The notes beneath the pieces were generated by a model. The model made no database searches, was not told where the DNA came from, and was given only the letters and a program-made list of their open reading frames with translations. A program made the translations under genes and the position numbers. Below, piece by piece: positions 34,335 to 39,432 of a stretch of DNA of 39,432 nt. The DNA is taken from the NCBI GenBank assembly GCA_025363585.1, contig JANYDN010000311.1, forward strand, positions 1 through 39,432, in the 5' to 3' direction. The stretch is from Verrucomicrobiota bacterium. Its GTDB lineage: Bacteria; Verrucomicrobiota; Verrucomicrobiia; Limisphaerales; UBA9464. Numbering within the stretch: the stretch's first letter is position 1; the number at the start of each line of letters is the position of its first letter.

Positions 34335-34514
34335 CCATCGGCGGGCACGGGACCCGCATGAAACGAGGTCGTGGCGGGCGAAGCGGGCATTCGCGCAAAA
34401 AAGTTGTGGCATTCGAAGGATCCTCTGTTAGCGTCCGCGGCCTTCGATTGCCGGCATGCGCAAGGGACAAACGTTCCGGTGCACGGCACGAAACACTAAC
34501 CGCTCCAAGTCGCT

Positions 34515-35144
34515 GTGACTGGCAAGAAGAACTCGACCAAGAAGTCGGCGTCCGCTCCCGCACCGCGGGCGCCGCTGGCGAAGGGCAAGACCGTGGGTTC
34601 CACGAGCGCCGCCGCCATTCTGGGGCGTCCGCTGGCGAAAGGCGCCAAAAGCAGTGCCATCGCATGGACCCCGGTTTCCCGGGTGAAGTTGGAGTGGCAA
34701 AAGTACTACCAGAACCTCCTGGACCTGCACGAACGGTTGCGGAACCAGATGACGGGGCTGGCCAAGGAGTCCCAGGCCGAGATGGAGAACTACAGTCTCC
34801 ACATGGGCGACTCGGGCACCGATAATTTCGACCGCGATTTCGCACTCAGCCTCCTTTCGTCCGACCAGGACGCGGTCTACGAGATCGAGGAAGCGCTGAA
34901 GCGGATCGAGAAGGGCACGTATGGCGTGTGCGAGTTGACGGCGAAGCCGATTCCCCGCGCGCGTCTTGATGCCATTCCCTGGGCCCGCTTCACCGTGGAA
35001 TCCCAGGCACAACTCGAGAAAGAAGGGGCGCTCCGTCAGCGCAACCGTCTCGGGTCGCTCGGCACCGTGGAAAGCGGTTCGGGCGTCGAAGCGGACGACG
35101 ACGACAACGAGATCGAAGAAAAGCCAGCCAAGGAAAAGGAATAA
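34515..35144 (+). CDS. DksA/TraR-family protein with degenerate zinc finger
   Basis: This 209-residue protein has a basic, Ala/Pro-rich N terminus. A coiled-coil region follows (about 55-120), with acidic residues near the tip as in DksA, which binds RNA polymerase in its secondary channel. The zinc-finger part reads EALKRIEKGTYGVCELT, then IPRARLDAIPWARF and TVESQAQLEKE. Of four expected cysteines only Cys139 remains; the others are Thr142, Thr160 and Ser163. The surrounding family residues are intact, so the fold probably survives without zinc, as in the DksA2 paralogue of Pseudomonas. The start is GTG with no Shine-Dalgarno sequence. It is 6 bases from rpmG and co-directional with rpsR. 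Confidence 0.88.
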   Translation: MTGKKNSTKKSASAPAPRAPLAKGKTVGSTSAAAILGRPLAKGAKSSAIAWTPVSRVKLEWQKYYQNLLDLHERLRNQMTGLAKESQAEMENYSLHMGDSGTDNFDRDFALSLLSSDQDAVYEIEEALKRIEKGTYGVCELTAKPIPRARLDAIPWARFTVESQAQLEKEGALRQRNRLGSLGTVESGSGVEADDDDNEIEEKPAKEKE

Positions 35145-35150
35145 GGATTT

Positions 35151-35318
35151 ATGCCTCGCGAAATCGTCACCATCGAGTGCACGGAGGCGCGCAAGGAAGG
35201 AAAGCCGCCTTCCCGCTACCAAACGTCGCGCAACAAGAAGCTGCAGACCGAGAAGGTGGAGAAGAAGAAATTCAACCCCTTCCTGCGTCGCCACACCCTG
35301 CACCGCGAAATCAAGTAA
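35151..35318 (+). CDS. rpmG: 50S ribosomal protein L33, cysteine-poor form
   Basis: This 55-residue protein reads [20 protein letters not shown], then [20 protein letters not shown] and [13 protein letters not shown], an unmistakable L33. It has a single Cys and lacks both CxxC pairs, so it is the zinc-free (C-minus) form. Its ATG is preceded by AAGGA, a fair Shine-Dalgarno sequence. It lies 6 bases after the DksA-like gene and 3 bases before rpsR. It is too short for many gene finders and easily missed. Confidence 0.95.
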   Translation: MPREIVTIECTEARKEGKPPSRYQTSRNKKLQTEKVEKKKFNPFLRRHTLHREIK

Positions 35319-35321
35319 GCC

Positions 35322-35570
35322 ATGCCCCGCAAAACCAGTCTCGACGAAAAGAAGAAGCGTCGCTCCGCTTCGCCCCGGACCCCGCGTCCGAAGCCGAAGA
35401 TCGACTTCACCCTGGACGCGATCGACTTCAAGAACGTCGCCCTGCTCAAGCAGTTCGTGACGGAGAACGGCCGTCTGTTGCCGCGGAAGTACACCGGTTT
35501 GCCGGCGCAATTCCAGCGCCGCCTGACGGTGGCGATCAAGCGGGCGCGCCAGATGCTCCTGATCAAGTAA
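35322..35570 (+). CDS. rpsR: 30S ribosomal protein S18, cysteine-free form
   Basis: This 82-residue protein has the S18 core: [40 protein letters not shown] and RARQMLLIK. The N-terminal part is basic and lacks cysteines, so the zinc-binding variant seen in some S18 paralogues is absent. It sits at the end of the DksA-like, rpmG, rpsR group and is followed at once by two hairpins. It binds 16S rRNA in the platform of the small subunit, next to S6. Whether the genome has another S18 cannot be told from here. Confidence 0.95.
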   Translation: MPRKTSLDEKKKRRSASPRTPRPKPKIDFTLDAIDFKNVALLKQFVTENGRLLPRKYTGLPAQFQRRLTVAIKRARQMLLIK

Positions 35571-35588
35571 GGTCCCATCACCGGGACC
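35571..35588 (+). terminator. Short hairpin directly after rpsR
   Basis: A perfect 6-bp stem (GGTCCC with GGGACC) and a 6-base loop start at the first base after the rpsR stop codon. It has no U-tract and lies 6 bases before the strong terminator. It may protect the 3' end of the transcript. Confidence 0.4.
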
Positions 35589-35594
35589 GATCGA

Positions 35595-35621
35595 CCCGCC
35601 GGAAACCCCGGCGGGTTTTTT
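35595..35621 (+). terminator. Intrinsic terminator between rpsR and znuA
   Basis: A perfect 8-bp GC-rich stem (CCCGCCGG with CCGGCGGG), a five-base loop and six Ts directly after it form a standard Rho-independent terminator for the dksA-rpmG-rpsR transcript. znuA must therefore have its own promoter or rely on read-through. Confidence 0.92.
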
Positions 35622-35635
35622 GCGCGCCCACGTCC

Positions 35636-35650
35636 TGCAATCGGTTTGCA
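35636..35650 (+). promoter_or_regulatory. Palindrome abutting the znuA start codon
   Basis: TGCAA-TCGGT-TTGCA is a 15-base inverted repeat ending one base before the znuA ATG. A Fur/Zur-type site of this spacing is conceivable, but five-base arms are weak evidence and I found no second copy upstream of the DksA-like gene. Confidence 0.25.
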
Positions 35651-35651
35651 A

Positions 35652-36662
35652 ATGGAAATCAACCTTCCTAGCATCCTCGGCGTGTCCCGCACCGTCCGAA
35701 GCCACGCCGCCGCCGTTCTCCTGGCCTTCGCCGCGCTGGTTCCCACGCCCACTTCCCATGCCGCCGAGCCCGGCCGGAAGACCCGGATCCTCACCACCAT
35801 CGCCCCCCTCTTCTCGTGGACCGCCGCCATCGCCGGCACCAATGCTTCCGTCGAGAATCTCCTTCCCGCCGACGTCGGTCCCCATTCCTTCCACCTCCAA
35901 CCCAGCGATCTCTCGAAAATCGCGCACGCCGACCTGATCGTCGCCGTCGGACTCGGACTCGAGGACTGGCTCGACAAGGCGATCAAGGGAAGTCGCTCCC
36001 GGCCCGGCCCGCCGCCCGTCCTGAAAGTCACCGACGGTTGGCGCCGCCAGCTCATCCACGAATTGCCGGTCCTCAAACTCGATCCAGGCAGCCACACCCA
36101 CCCGGACGAGCATGCCGACCACGATGACGAGCACGGCCCCAATCCCCACGTCTGGCTCGATCCCGTTTTCGCCCGGCACGCCGTTTCCAACATCGTGGCC
36201 GCCCTCCGCCGCGCCGATCCCGCCCATGCGGATGCCTATCAAGCCCGCGCCGACGCCTACCAAACCCGCCTCGCCGTCCTCGACGCTGACCTTCGCGAGG
36301 CAATCGCCGCGCTTCCGTCGAAATCCATCGTCACCTACCATGACGCGTTTCCCTATTTCGCGCGCCGTTACGGACTCGATCTCGTGGGCGTCGTCGAGGA
36401 AGTGCCGAGCGTCGAGCCCTCTGCCCGCTACCTCGCGTCGCTCTCGAAGGTGATCCGCGCCCGGAAGGTCCGCGTCATGTTCACGGAACCTCAGTTCAAC
36501 CCGCGCTTGGTCCGTCAGCTCAGTCAGGATCTGAGCAAGGGCGACCTCAAGGTGGAGTTCGCCGAACTCGACGTCCTGGAAACCGGCCCGCTCGTCGAGT
36601 CGTTCTACGAGGACGCCATGCGGCGCAATCTCGCGACGCTCCGCCGGATGCTCTCGAAGTGA
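35652..36662 (+). CDS. znuA: Zinc/manganese-type ABC transporter substrate-binding protein (ZnuA-like)
   Basis: This 336-residue protein starts with a signal-like segment (hydrophobic run near residues 19-31, SHAAEPG after it) and is exported to bind metal for the ZnuBC transporter. Metal ligands expected in this family are visible: His78 in GPHSFHLQP, His166 in NPHVWLDP, His230 in TYHDAFPYF and Glu279 in FTEPQF. The loop before the second His is rich in His and Asp (about 147-162, SHTHPDEHADHDDEH), the feature that marks zinc-type rather than manganese-type binding proteins. The ATG at 35652 is used; an upstream in-frame TTG would add two residues. It is the first gene of the znuA-znuC-znuB-zur operon. 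Confidence 0.93.
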   Translation: MEINLPSILGVSRTVRSHAAAVLLAFAALVPTPTSHAAEPGRKTRILTTIAPLFSWTAAIAGTNASVENLLPADVGPHSFHLQPSDLSKIAHADLIVAVGLGLEDWLDKAIKGSRSRPGPPPVLKVTDGWRRQLIHELPVLKLDPGSHTHPDEHADHDDEHGPNPHVWLDPVFARHAVSNIVAALRRADPAHADAYQARADAYQTRLAVLDADLREAIAALPSKSIVTYHDAFPYFARRYGLDLVGVVEEVPSVEPSARYLASLSKVIRARKVRVMFTEPQFNPRLVRQLSQDLSKGDLKVEFAELDVLETGPLVESFYEDAMRRNLATLRRMLSK

Positions 36663-36666
36663 CGTC

Positions 36667-37506
36667 ATGACCCTCGAGCCCGCCACGCCGGTCGAAAACG
36701 CGCTCGAGGTCGAGGATGTCCACGTCCAGTTGGGCGACACCCGGGTCCTGCGCGGCGTGAATCTCCAGGTCCCGCGGGGACGCATCGTCGCCGTCATCGG
36801 GCCCAATGGATGCGGGAAGACCACCCTGCTCCGTTGCCTTCTCGGCCTCCAGAAGGTGGACCGCGGCGAAATCCGTCTCTTTGGAAAACCCATCGGCCCC
36901 GAGGTCCTCGCGCGTGTCGGCTACGTCCCGCAACGCCTGCAGGTCGACCCGTCGTTCTCGTTGTCCGTCCGCGAATTCCTCGCGCTCCGCCGGCGCGAGA
37001 CCCGTTTCTGGTTTTGGCAAACCCATCGCGCCACCGATGCCCATCTCCGCGAAACGCTGGCCGAACTCGACGCCGTCCATCTGCTCGATCGACCTCTCGC
37101 GGGACTCAGCGGCGGACAACTCCAGCGCGTCCTGATCGCCTATAGCCTGCTGGGTCGCCCCGAAATCCTGGTGCTCGACGAACCCACCGCGGGCGTCGAC
37201 ACGCCGGGCGAACACTCCTTCTACGAACTCATCGCCTCGATCCATCGCCGTCTCGGCCTCACCGTCGTGCTCGTTTCCCACGATCTCGGCATGGTGTTCC
37301 GCCACGCCGCGTGGGTCTACGCGTTGAATGGCGTCGTGTGCTGCGAGGGACCACCGGAGGAAGTCCTCGACGCGGAGTCGCTCAAGGCCGCGTACGGAAT
37401 CCACGTCGCGCCCTATCACCACCACCACCATGCGGGCCATCCGCACGCCCATCCGGTCGTCGCACCGCCCGGCCAGAGCGTGCCGATCGCATTCCGGAAG
37501 CGCTGA
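36667..37506 (+). CDS. znuC: Zinc ABC transporter ATP-binding protein (ZnuC-like)
   Basis: This 279-residue ATPase powers zinc import through ZnuB. Walker A is GPNGCGKTT at 45-53, the Q-loop lies in GYVPQRLQVD, the signature LSGGQ at 147-151, Walker B ILVLDEP at 167-173, and the switch His in VLVSHDLG. After the ATPase core a His-rich tail (251-262, five consecutive His then AGHPHAH) extends the protein, a common mark of zinc-handling ATPases. It starts 4 bases after znuA, and znuB follows after 5 bases. Confidence 0.93.
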   Translation: MTLEPATPVENALEVEDVHVQLGDTRVLRGVNLQVPRGRIVAVIGPNGCGKTTLLRCLLGLQKVDRGEIRLFGKPIGPEVLARVGYVPQRLQVDPSFSLSVREFLALRRRETRFWFWQTHRATDAHLRETLAELDAVHLLDRPLAGLSGGQLQRVLIAYSLLGRPEILVLDEPTAGVDTPGEHSFYELIASIHRRLGLTVVLVSHDLGMVFRHAAWVYALNGVVCCEGPPEEVLDAESLKAAYGIHVAPYHHHHHAGHPHAHPVVAPPGQSVPIAFRKR

Positions 37507-37511
37507 CCGCC

Positions 37512-38354
37512 ATGCCCGACTTCCTGTCCGAACCCTACATGCAGCGCGCGCTGCTTGCCGCGATCATTCTCGGCCCGATGTGCGGCCTGCTCGGCGTCTT
37601 CGTCACCGCTCGGCGCATGGCATTCTTCAGCGAGACCATCGCCCACAGCGCGCTCACCGGCGTCGCCCTCGGTTTTCTTGTCGGCTTCGACGAACCCACC
37701 CTTCCGGTGCTTCTCGTCTGCTGCGTGCTCGCCGTCGCGATGCTCTGGCTCAAGGAACACTCGGCCCTGCTTACCGATACCATCATGGCGGTGCTCCTCA
37801 GCTCGTCGGTCGCCACCGGCGTCCTGCTGCTCAAGTTCCAGCCCAACCGTTGGGCCGACCTCGACAAGTATCTCTTCGGCGACATCCTTTCCGTCTCCTG
37901 GGACGACGTCCGTATCGCGGCCGTCGTCGCGCTCGTCGTCGTGATCGTGGTTTTTCGCTATCTCAACCCCCTGACCTTGCTCGCGACGAACGAAGACCTC
38001 GCCCACGTCAGCGGCGTCCGCGTGCGTCCGCTCAACTACGCGTTCGTCCTCCTCGTCACCCTCACGGTGGCGCTCGGTGTCCGTCTCGTCGGCATCGTGC
38101 TCGTCACGTCGCTCGTCGTGATCCCCGCGGCGACCGCGCGTGGATTCGCCACGAACCTCCGCCAGCACCTGGTCCTCGGCACGCTGCTCGGACTCGTCGG
38201 CGCTTCCGGCGGCGTCGTCCTCGGCTACCCGTTGGACTTTCCCACGGGACCGACCATCACCCTGACGCTCGCGGCGTTGTTCGTCGTTTCCCTCGTCTAT
38301 TCGCGGGCACGGCGACGGCGCGCGTCGTCACCCCTGCCCGTCCCCCAGCCGTGA
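37512..38354 (+). CDS. znuB: Zinc ABC transporter permease (ZnuB-like)
   Basis: This 280-residue permease of the ABC-3 family has about eight hydrophobic segments. The family phrases GVFVTARRMAFFSETIAHSA, GVRLVGIVLVTSLVVIPAAT and DKYLFGDILSV are all present. It forms the membrane channel for ZnuA and ZnuC. The ATG at 37512 gives the family start; reading earlier in the frame would run into znuC. The stop overlaps the GTG of the regulator gene (GTGA), so the transporter and its likely regulator are translated together. Confidence 0.93.
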   Translation: MPDFLSEPYMQRALLAAIILGPMCGLLGVFVTARRMAFFSETIAHSALTGVALGFLVGFDEPTLPVLLVCCVLAVAMLWLKEHSALLTDTIMAVLLSSSVATGVLLLKFQPNRWADLDKYLFGDILSVSWDDVRIAAVVALVVVIVVFRYLNPLTLLATNEDLAHVSGVRVRPLNYAFVLLVTLTVALGVRLVGIVLVTSLVVIPAATARGFATNLRQHLVLGTLLGLVGASGGVVLGYPLDFPTGPTITLTLAALFVVSLVYSRARRRRASSPLPVPQP

Positions 38355-38839
38355 ACAAGCCCTGCGCCCAGCACGCCCATCCGCACCGGCTCGTCCAGCA
38401 GTCGCTCAGCGATCTGACCCAAAAGCTCCGCGACGGCGACCGCAAGATCACCGGCCCGCGCCAAGCCATCCTCGACGTCCTCCGCCGCCACGCGAATCCG
38501 CTGACCAACAAGGAAATCCACGCCGCGTTGGGGAAGGAGGACTGCGACCTCGCCACGATCTACCGCAACATGCACACGCTCGAGTCGATGGGACTCGTGA
38601 AGCGCTACGATTTCGGCGACGGCGCCGCGCGCTTCGAACTCGTCGAGGGCGAGACCGACCATCACCACCATCACCTCGTCTGCCGCGTTTGCCAGACGGT
38701 CGTGGAGGTCGAGGGATGTTTCCCCGCCGAACTCGAGTCGGCACTCGCGACGCGGCACGCCTTCACCGAGGTCTCGCACCGGCTCGAGTTCTTCGGCGTT
38801 TGCCCACGCTGCCGCACCGACGCGCCAACCACCGCCTGA
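38351..38839 (+). CDS. zur: Fur-family transcriptional regulator, probable Zur
   Basis: This 162-residue regulator has the Fur winged-helix domain (ITGPRQAILDVLRRHANPLT, then DLATIYRNMHTLESMGLVKR) and the dimerisation domain. The structural zinc site is formed by Cys111-x2-Cys114 and Cys151-x2-Cys154, and a run of five His (104-108) precedes it. Position in the znuACB operon argues for Zur, which represses zinc uptake when zinc is ample, over iron-sensing Fur or PerR. The GTG start overlaps the znuB stop by four bases; no ATG is available in frame nearby. The gene may control both this operon and the dksA-rpmG-rpsR transcript, which is inferred. Confidence 0.9.
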   Translation: MNKPCAQHAHPHRLVQQSLSDLTQKLRDGDRKITGPRQAILDVLRRHANPLTNKEIHAALGKEDCDLATIYRNMHTLESMGLVKRYDFGDGAARFELVEGETDHHHHHLVCRVCQTVVEVEGCFPAELESALATRHAFTEVSHRLEFFGVCPRCRTDAPTTA

Positions 38840-38848
38840 CGCGTTCCC

Positions 38849-39214
38849 ATGCGACTCGACCAATGGCTCTGGTGCGTGCGCGTGTACAAGTCGCGGTCGA
38901 TCGCCGTCGAGGCGATCCGAGCGGGACACGTTCGCATCGGCGATGCGGAGCCGAAACCCGCGCGCGAGGTCCATCCCGGCGAACTCGTCTCCGCGCGCGC
39001 CGGCGATCGCGTCCGCATCCTGAAAGCCCTCGGCGCCCCACGCTCCAGGGTCGCGGCAAAGGACGTCCCGCAATACGCCGAGGATCTCACGCCGCCTCCC
39101 GTTCCGGCACTCCCACCCGGTTTGGGCGAGCCGCAACTCCTGCGCCGTCCGCGCGGTGCCGGTCGCCCGACCAAACGCGAGCGCCGCCAAATCGACGGCT
39201 TTCTCGGCGGGTAG
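38849..39214 (+). CDS. hslR: S4-domain RNA-binding protein, Hsp15 (HslR) family
   Basis: This 121-residue protein starts with an S4 RNA-binding domain: MRLDQWLWCVRVYKSRSIAV, then AIRAGHVRIG and PAREVHPGELVS. A basic C-terminal tail (RRPRGAGRPTKRERRQIDGF) follows. Both parts fit Hsp15, which binds free 50S subunits carrying nascent chains and helps recycle them under heat stress. It starts 9 bases after the regulator gene and may be co-transcribed with the zinc operon. Its stop is 5 bases from the stop of the convergent hydrolase gene, with no hairpin between. Confidence 0.88.
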   Translation: MRLDQWLWCVRVYKSRSIAVEAIRAGHVRIGDAEPKPAREVHPGELVSARAGDRVRILKALGAPRSRVAAKDVPQYAEDLTPPPVPALPPGLGEPQLLRRPRGAGRPTKRERRQIDGFLGG

Positions 39215-39219
39215 GTTTC

Positions 39220-39432
39220 CTATTTCGCGACGGTCGCCCCGAGCCGCTCGTCGAACCAATCCGCCAGCACCTTCACTTCCTCCGGCAACGTCATCCACGG
39301 ATGCCCGCCGCCGGCTTTCACCAACAGCTTCGCGTCGCCTCCCGCCGCCACGATCGCATCCGCGAGTTTCCGCGAATGCGACAGCGGCACCGTCTTGTCC
39401 GCGTCGCCATGGATCAGGAAGAACGGCGCGTC
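39220..39432 (-). CDS. Alpha/beta hydrolase, C-terminal part (gene runs off the window)
   Basis: Seventy codons and a stop are visible. The phrase PFFLIHGDADKTVPLSHSRK contains the catalytic-acid loop of dienelactone-hydrolase or acetyl-xylan-esterase-like alpha/beta hydrolases, and GGGHPWM supplies the catalytic histidine. The nucleophile Ser and the N terminus, including any signal peptide, lie beyond base 39432. A secreted BD-FAE or prolyl-oligopeptidase-type esterase is the best guess. The gene converges on hslR. Confidence 0.75.
   Translation of the reverse strand, partial: DAPFFLIHGDADKTVPLSHSRKLADAIVAAGGDAKLLVKAGGGHPWMTLPEEVKVLADWFDERLGATVAK

Noticed and set aside
34404-34432. Possible promoter TTGTGG with a 17-base spacer upstream of the DksA-like gene
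   Set aside because: The -10 candidate matches the consensus at only two or three positions, so I did not annotate it.
34331-34825. Plus-strand frame overlapping the DUF1499 stop and running into the DksA-like gene
   Set aside because: The start overlap looked like coupling, but the product is a low-complexity Arg/Gly/Ser sequence and the frame enters the DksA-like gene out of phase.
34391-35626. Shared string TTTTTTGCGCG (inverted near 34391-34402, direct near 35616-35626) upstream of the DksA-like gene and znuA, considered as a common operator
   Set aside because: In the znuA case the T-run is the U-tract of the intrinsic terminator, so the match is probably coincidence.
34428-36893. 821-codon open frame on the minus strand opposite dksA-rpmG-rpsR-znuA
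   Set aside because: It covers four well-recognised plus-strand genes and the terminator between them, and its product has no recognisable features.

Overview
The window is GC-rich, densely coded bacterial DNA. Several features point to a member of the Verrucomicrobiota (soil or freshwater type): many short-leader pseudopilins of the FTLIELLVVIAIIG type, a giant multidomain subtilase with the C-terminal domain common in that phylum, a DUF6249 membrane protein next to an ECF sigma factor, and very few Shine-Dalgarno sequences. The phylum call is inference from protein style; there is no rRNA or tRNA gene in the window and no CRISPR array. No gene-free stretch is longer than 300 bases.

Bases 1-11289 are mixed housekeeping and accessory genes. 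They are tcdA (minus), trpE, an orphan OppB/OppC-type permease pair, a heptad inverted repeat, a VC0807-type membrane protein overlapping a secreted prolyl oligopeptidase, then (minus) an AlkC-like repair protein, an anti-sigma factor and an ECF sigma factor. A divergent DUF6249 gene follows. About 180 bp of DNA with long inverted arms then precedes a PfkB-type sugar kinase.

Bases 10369-33746 are one long minus-strand block, a type II secretion/type IV pilus-like locus. In transcription order it holds a GspE/PilB ATPase, PilT, a second GspE/PilB ATPase, GspF/PilC and an intrinsic terminator. Next come a BrnT/BrnA-like toxin-antitoxin pair and two GspG-like pseudopilins, then proteins that look like GspH, GspI, GspJ and a giant 1356-residue GspK. 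The block ends with a 2421-residue S8 protease and the PfkB kinase, whose GTG start overlaps the protease stop. D, B, C and A proteins of the 'Verru_Chthon cassette' are the closest named relatives I recall for the H-I-J-K genes. The inner-membrane platform, both motors and the pseudopilus are present; secretin, GspC/L/M and prepilin peptidase are not in the window.

Bases 33963-39432 hold a DUF1499 gene and then a zinc-economy cluster on the plus strand. It contains a DksA-like protein with three of four zinc-finger cysteines lost, cysteine-poor ribosomal proteins L33 and S18, a strong terminator, then znuA-znuC-znuB and a Fur/Zur-family regulator. An Hsp15-like RNA-binding protein and the 3' part of a convergent alpha/beta hydrolase close the window.
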